Shown here piece by piece: positions 60,078-64,000 of a stretch of DNA of 64,000 nt. The stretch comes from Talpa occidentalis (Eukaryota > Chordata > Mammalia > Eulipotyphla > Talpidae): assembly GCF_014898055.3 (NCBI RefSeq), contig NW_023603184.1:114132615-114196614 (forward strand). The letters run 5' to 3'. The translations under genes and the position numbers were made by a program. The notes under the pieces were generated by a model, which saw only the letters and a list, made by a program, of their open reading frames with translations, was not told where the DNA came from and ran no database searches. Numbering within the stretch: the stretch's first letter is position 1; the number at the start of each line of letters is the position of its first letter.

Positions 60078-61250
60078 TATTAGTTAGCTTGGACTACCAT
60101 AACAAATATAAATACTGGATACTAAACAATAGATATTTATTTCCTCACAGATCTGGAAGCTAGAAGTCCAAATTTAAGGTGTAAGCAGGGTTGTTTTCAT
60201 AGCAAAGCTTGTCTCTTTGGCTTACAGATGACTGTCATCTCCCTCTGTCTTCTATGTGTGTGTACATGTGGCTGCATCTTTCCCTTTCTTTCTCATTTTA
60301 TTTCTTACAAGGACACGATTTTTGGATTAGGTCATAATTCTAAAGACCTCACAGCAACCTAATTATACTTTTTAAGACCTCATTTTTAATTATGGTTACA
60401 TGCTGAGGCACTGGAGGTTAGGGTATCAATATATAAATTTGGGGGATATACATTTATCCTGTAGCACTACACCCTCTATATTCTCAAAAATCCATGCCCA
60501 TCTTTCATGAAAAATATATTCAAATATTCACAATGCTCCAAAAGTCTTAACTTATTTCAAAATCAACTCTAAGCCCAAAATCTTGTCTAAGTATCAACTA
60601 AATCAAATGCAAGTGAGATGGTACTATGACTTATTCCATGGCAAAATCTTTCTCTAGCTATGGACCTATGAAATGAGATAAGCTATCTGTTTCCAAAATA
60701 CAGTGATAGTACAAATATAAGAAATACATTTTCATTCCAAAAGAAAAAAGTTAGAAAGTACAAATATAAGAAATACATTTTCATTCCAAAAGAAAAAAGT
60801 TAGAATGTACAAATATAAGAAATACATTTTCATTCCAAAAGAAAAAAGTTAGAAAGAAGCAAGGGATCACTAGCCCCAAGCAAGACAAACCTAGCCAGGC
60901 AAGTTCTATTAGATTTTAAGGTTCAAGACCAATCCTCTTTGGCTTCATGCTCTGTCCTCAAAGTCAACCAGTGAGGCAGTTCCCGCCCTTGTCCCCCAGG
61001 GCAGCAGCTTAACCTATAGAATGGAGGAAGAGGCAGCCCCAGGCCCTGGGTCTTTGTCTTCTAGGCCCATGGCAGCAGTGACTGCCTTGCCAACCTTGAC
61101 CTGTCTTATTGTCTTATTGGATTAAGGACCACACCAGCAGCTTCATTTTAAATTAATCACCTCCTAACAGAGGTTGCATGTAGAGGTACTAGAAGTTAGG
61201 ATGCCAACATATAAATTTATGGGAATATAATTCAGCCAAAAACATGCATT
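60078..61250 (-). mobile_element. MaLR-type LTR retrotransposon relic
   Basis: 60078-60455 is an antisense LTR of the MST/MLT1 kind: 'ggactaccataacaaatataa', 'tatttatttcctcacagatctgg', 'gaagctagaagtccaa', 'ttacaaggacacgatt', 'gaggttagggtatcaa', 'ggggatatacat'. Internal text follows (60456-61115). Part of a second LTR is seen at about 61116-61250 ('ttaattaatcacctcc', 'gaggtactagaagttagg', 'ataattcagcc'). Two LTRs in the same orientation around internal sequence mean a decayed proviral-type insertion and not a solo LTR. MaLR elements carry no env and this copy has no usable frame. Confidence 0.7.
60709..60855. repeat. 49-bp unit in three tandem copies
   Basis: A 49-bp unit beginning GTACAAATATAAGAAATACA is present at 60709-60757, 60758-60806 and 60807-60855, with a single difference (last base of copy 2 is T). 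It lies in the internal region of the MaLR relic, whose surrounding sequence is far more diverged, so the amplification is much younger than the element. Confidence 0.97.
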
Positions 61251-61560
61251 ATTTTATAAAAAGTGCTTTGCAATAGCACAAGTTACATAGCTCAAGTTAC
61301 ATAGTTTGTTAAAAGCAGTCAGGATTGGATTATTTTTCCTGACCTTTTGGTCATTTTCAGAATGTCCCCTACAGATTTCCTTTCTCATGTTATTCTCTTA
61401 ATCTTTAGTTTAACTACTCTTTTTTTCCCTCATATTCTCCTAGGGTAATTTTCTTCACTGCCATGGGTTTAAAATCAGTAATCTACTGCTCAGCACTCTG
61501 CTTTGCAGTTCCAGCCCAACTCTGTCACTAATCTACAAATCTAGAAACCTAATCAACTCA
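61251..61560. other. Unassigned AT-rich sequence
   Basis: Nothing recognised. Confidence 0.5.
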
Positions 61561-61564
61561 CCTA

Positions 61565-62060
61565 ATCAACTACACAGACCCAGACTCCAAAATTCAGTAC
61601 CTTTCACCCCCTTTCCATCCCATTATCCTCTTTTCAACTCCTATTTCCCCAAATTCCTCCCTTGAAATTAATCTCAGTGCATGGCCCATCTCTTACCAAG
61701 TCAAGCTAAAAATCCTAATATGATTCCTAACATTCCCTTATACTTTATTGGCTGCTTAAAAATCCTAAATATGTCCATTCTTTTTCTCAACTGTTCAATT
61801 TTCAAAATTCTTCCTTAAGCCTCCTGCCTTTGCACATCATATGTAACCAACTTTGCATGGAACTAACAATATAATTATGCTTTGATAAAATTCTTAGAAA
61901 TAACTGCCACATGAACTTTGATGGTTACACTGGCTTGGTTCCTTTCCATGTGTTCTCTTTCAGCCACTCCACCTTACCTGACATTTATTACTCTGGATTG
62001 TTAGAGACTGTTTACCTACCCACCATTAGACAACATATTTCTGTATCTTAGAAACCATAA
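61565..62060 (+). mobile_element. Possible L2 relic
   Basis: 'gcctcctgcctttgcacatc', 'tccaccttacctgacatttatt' and 'cctacccaccattagacaac' resemble in order L2 text ('cctttgcacttgctgttcc ... ctccccactagaatgtaag'). Weak; named from memory. Confidence 0.35.
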
Positions 62061-62550
62061 TTTTTTAAATCACTGTTACTTTTTTGAGAAGTAATATTGC
62101 TTACAAGCTACTTGTGGAGAATGAATCCTGGTATACAGGATTTTAATACTCATTCTATTTTAGGAGGTTGCCACATCTGCCAAAATTATTAGGGCCACAG
62201 GAATAAAATTTGTATAAAGAGCAGATTTTATTTTTAGTAGAACACAAGCTAAGGGATAAGATGTACATAGTAATATTTATTTTCAAACAAGAGAGTAGGC
62301 TTTAGCAGATAGAGGTGTATCTTGATTAATCTTGTGGCTTGAGATTTTATCTTTTTACCTGAAAAACAAATTGAGGAATGCAATCTAGGAAAAAATGTCT
62401 CAGTTCATTTTGTCAGCTCTGTCACTTTTAATTTATTTAAGATTTTGAAAAACTGATGCTTGAAAAAAATGACATTTAATAGCATTAGGGTACATTTATA
62501 AAAAATACATGTGAGCAAGCTCAAATTAAATGTGAGGACAATAAAACATT
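62061..62550. other. Unassigned AT-rich sequence
   Basis: Nothing recognised. Confidence 0.5.
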
Positions 62551-62565
62551 AAAAGTCCTTGTATA

Positions 62566-62859
62566 GGGCCTCCCCGGTGGCGCAGTGGTTGAGCGCTGGG
62601 TTGCGAAGCTGCCCGCGGCCTGTGCGGCGCCGGTTCAATCCCCGGCGGCTCCCCAGCCACCGGAGGAGGGTCCCACATGGCGCGCAGACCTCTCCTGCCG
62701 CCCGCTGCTCCCCTCAGCAGTGTACTTCGGTCCTTCTGCCTGCTCTGCTCCCCGCTCTGGCTCTGGTGAATTCTCTCACCCTCCCACGCTTCTGACTGTA
62801 CCCAGTGCTTGTATAAATATAAATAAACAAATAGATAAAAAAAATATTTAAAAAAAAAA
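62566..62859 (+). mobile_element. tRNA-derived SINE, full-length (subtype A), best preserved
   Basis: It runs from GGGCCTCCCCGGTGGCGCAG through an intact tRNA-like head, CpG-rich middle, body and AATAAACAAATAGATAAAA tail. A perfect 15-bp duplication AAAAGTCCTTGTATA flanks it (62551-62565 and 62860-62874). Retention of many CpG dinucleotides, which decay fast in mammals, suggests it is one of the youngest insertions here. The 122-codon minus-strand and 78- and 88-codon plus-strand frames are readings of the SINE, not genes. Confidence 0.96.
62578..62642 (+). promoter_or_regulatory. Internal pol III promoter of the SINE (A and B boxes)
   Basis: A box TGGCGCAGTGG at 62578-62588 (consensus TRGCNNAGYNGG-like) and B box GGTTCAATCCC at 62632-62642 (consensus GGTTCRANNCC), spaced as in tRNA genes. 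Both match consensus, so this copy could in principle be transcribed by RNA polymerase III. Confidence 0.85.
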
Positions 62860-62874
62860 AAAAGTCCTTGTATA

Positions 62875-63510
62875 ATAAAAATGATGAAGTTCAAATGAAC
62901 AATCTGAAAGGTGGTTGTGTACTATATTTAAACCTGTTAGCAATTCTGGCAAACAGGCTGGGGAGTTATGAGTGAAGTTGTCTGTGACAGTGTTCTGCAG
63001 TCTAATCACTGATAGCAGAGCTACAAGAAGAGCTCAGAGAAAACTCAGGTCAAAATACCTGAGTCATCTTGGCAATGAAAGTATTCAATGCTAAAAAGTA
63101 AATGCATAGGATACAATTTAAATTGCAAAAGTTATCACTTTAATTTTATCATACAATTTTTTTTGAATATTTTACTTTCTTCCCATATACCTCAAATGAC
63201 TATTCTTGTTGCTTGGGAATATTTTTTACAAACACACCCTAATGTTGCCAAATGCCTTCATGTTTTTCAAGTATCTACATTTCAATAGCCTAACCTAGAG
63301 TTTTCAGAGGTTAGAGAGTTGAGAAAATTTGGTAATATATTAACTTTGGCTTGAGTAGCTAAAAGCTACTCCAACCCCAGGAAATACTATAAATGTACAG
63401 TAAAATAATAAGTCATTAATTTATTTATCAAGAATACACAAAGATAAAATGTCAAACCTCTGAAGGAAGGTGAGTGAAGAACACTTAAACTCTTAGATTA
63501 TACCCTTATC
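62875..63510. other. Unassigned AT-rich sequence
   Basis: Nothing recognised; the plus-strand frame at 63088-63288 has no motif. Confidence 0.5.
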
Positions 63511-63529
63511 ATTGGAAATAGTGTCCAAG

Positions 63530-63800
63530 GGCCTCCCTGGTGGCGCATGGGGTTAAGAGCCACACTGAAGCAATCCACAGACTCTGCAGCACAAGTTCGA
63601 TCCCCAGCCTGCCAGAGAGAACCCACATGGTGCAGCAGACCTCTCCTGTCTTGCCCACTGCTCCCCTCAGCAGTGTATTTCAGTCAGTCTGCCTGTTCTG
63701 GTCCCCACTCTGTCTCTGGTGAATCCTCTTACCCCCCACATCTCTGGCCTGTACCCCAGCTCTTGTATGCATAAATAATTAAATATTAAAAAAAAAAGAA
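63530..63800 (+). mobile_element. tRNA-derived SINE, full-length (subtype B)
   Basis: Head GGCCTCCCTGGTGGCGCATG, B box 'gttcgatccccagcctgcc', the standard body, CTTGTATGCATAAATAATTA tail. Duplication GAAATAGTGTCCAAG / GAAATATTGCCCAAG (63515-63529 and 63801-63815), two mismatches, so older than the subtype A copy at 62566. Confidence 0.94.
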
Positions 63801-64000
63801 GAAATATTGCCCAAGACTCCAAAACTTGGTATACAAATAGACTGTACCATAAACCCCTGCCATCCCCTCCAGATATTGCACCTCCTGGTTTCTAACAGTC
63901 ACTGCAAACATATGCAGACAAAAAAATGCATACCTGTGTGTTGAACATCTATGCCCACTCTCCCTGCTTACTTTCTCTCAGTCTCTGAGGGCTCAGGTAA

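Noticed and set aside
62578..62642. Possible tRNA gene
   Set aside because: A and B boxes are present but the cloverleaf is not maintained and the head is followed by a SINE body and A-rich tail; the unit recurs across the window.
62526..62894. 122-codon minus-strand frame (and similar frames at 1061-1329, 6664-6911, 32624-32815, 62559-62851)
   Set aside because: These are readings of SINE sequence. The same GC-rich text recurs at every subtype A copy, so they are not genes.
1..64000. CRISPR arrays, operons, bacterial mobile elements or phage genes
   Set aside because: The window is mammalian repeat-rich DNA. The short repeats seen are microsatellites or local duplications and none has regularly spaced unique spacers.

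Overview
The window is vertebrate, almost certainly placental-mammal, nuclear DNA. It is AT-rich and intergenic or deep-intronic in character. It carries MIR and L2 relics, 3' ends of L1 elements of several ages, a Tigger-type DNA transposon relic, a MaLR-type LTR element, and sixteen copies of a tRNA-derived SINE that ends in AAATAAATAAATCTTT-like tails. L1 and SINE copies with clear target-site duplications (TSDs) show that L1-driven retroposition was active fairly recently in this lineage. I do not recognise the SINE as the standard carnivore, ruminant, horse, primate, rodent, vespertilionid-bat or horseshoe-bat family, so I give no species.

No complete protein-coding gene is supported. 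The open frames are short (144 codons at most). Those I can explain are antisense or sense readings of SINEs, pieces of L1 ORF2, or a Tigger transposase fragment.

Layout. 0-7 kb: MIR, five SINEs, an old L1 3' end, and a small exon-like segment at 2261-2294. 7-25 kb: mostly unassigned AT-rich sequence, with an old L1 piece (10.5 kb), a possible processed pseudogene (11.3-11.9 kb), an exon-like segment with a consensus donor (16647-16692), a diverged 120-bp direct duplication (18.7 and 19.9 kb), an antisense L1 (22.8-23.6 kb) and a 1.1-kb segment bounded by perfect 20-bp inverted repeats (24.3-25.4 kb). 25-43 kb: densest in mobile elements, with L2, L1s, SINEs nested in L1s, a SINE with an extended tail and a Tigger relic. 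43-64 kb: a short 5'-truncated L1 with TSD (46.1 kb), back-to-back SINEs (51.4-51.9 kb), L2 and MIR relics, a MaLR element carrying a 49-bp triplication (60.1-61.3 kb), and the best-preserved SINE (62.6 kb).

Nothing suggests a cellular operon, a CRISPR array or a novel enzymatic system. The most interesting items are the two phase-compatible exon-like segments that each lie near a TG repeat, the inverted-repeat-bounded segment, and the head-only SINE subtype. All family names come from recalled consensus features, not a database search.
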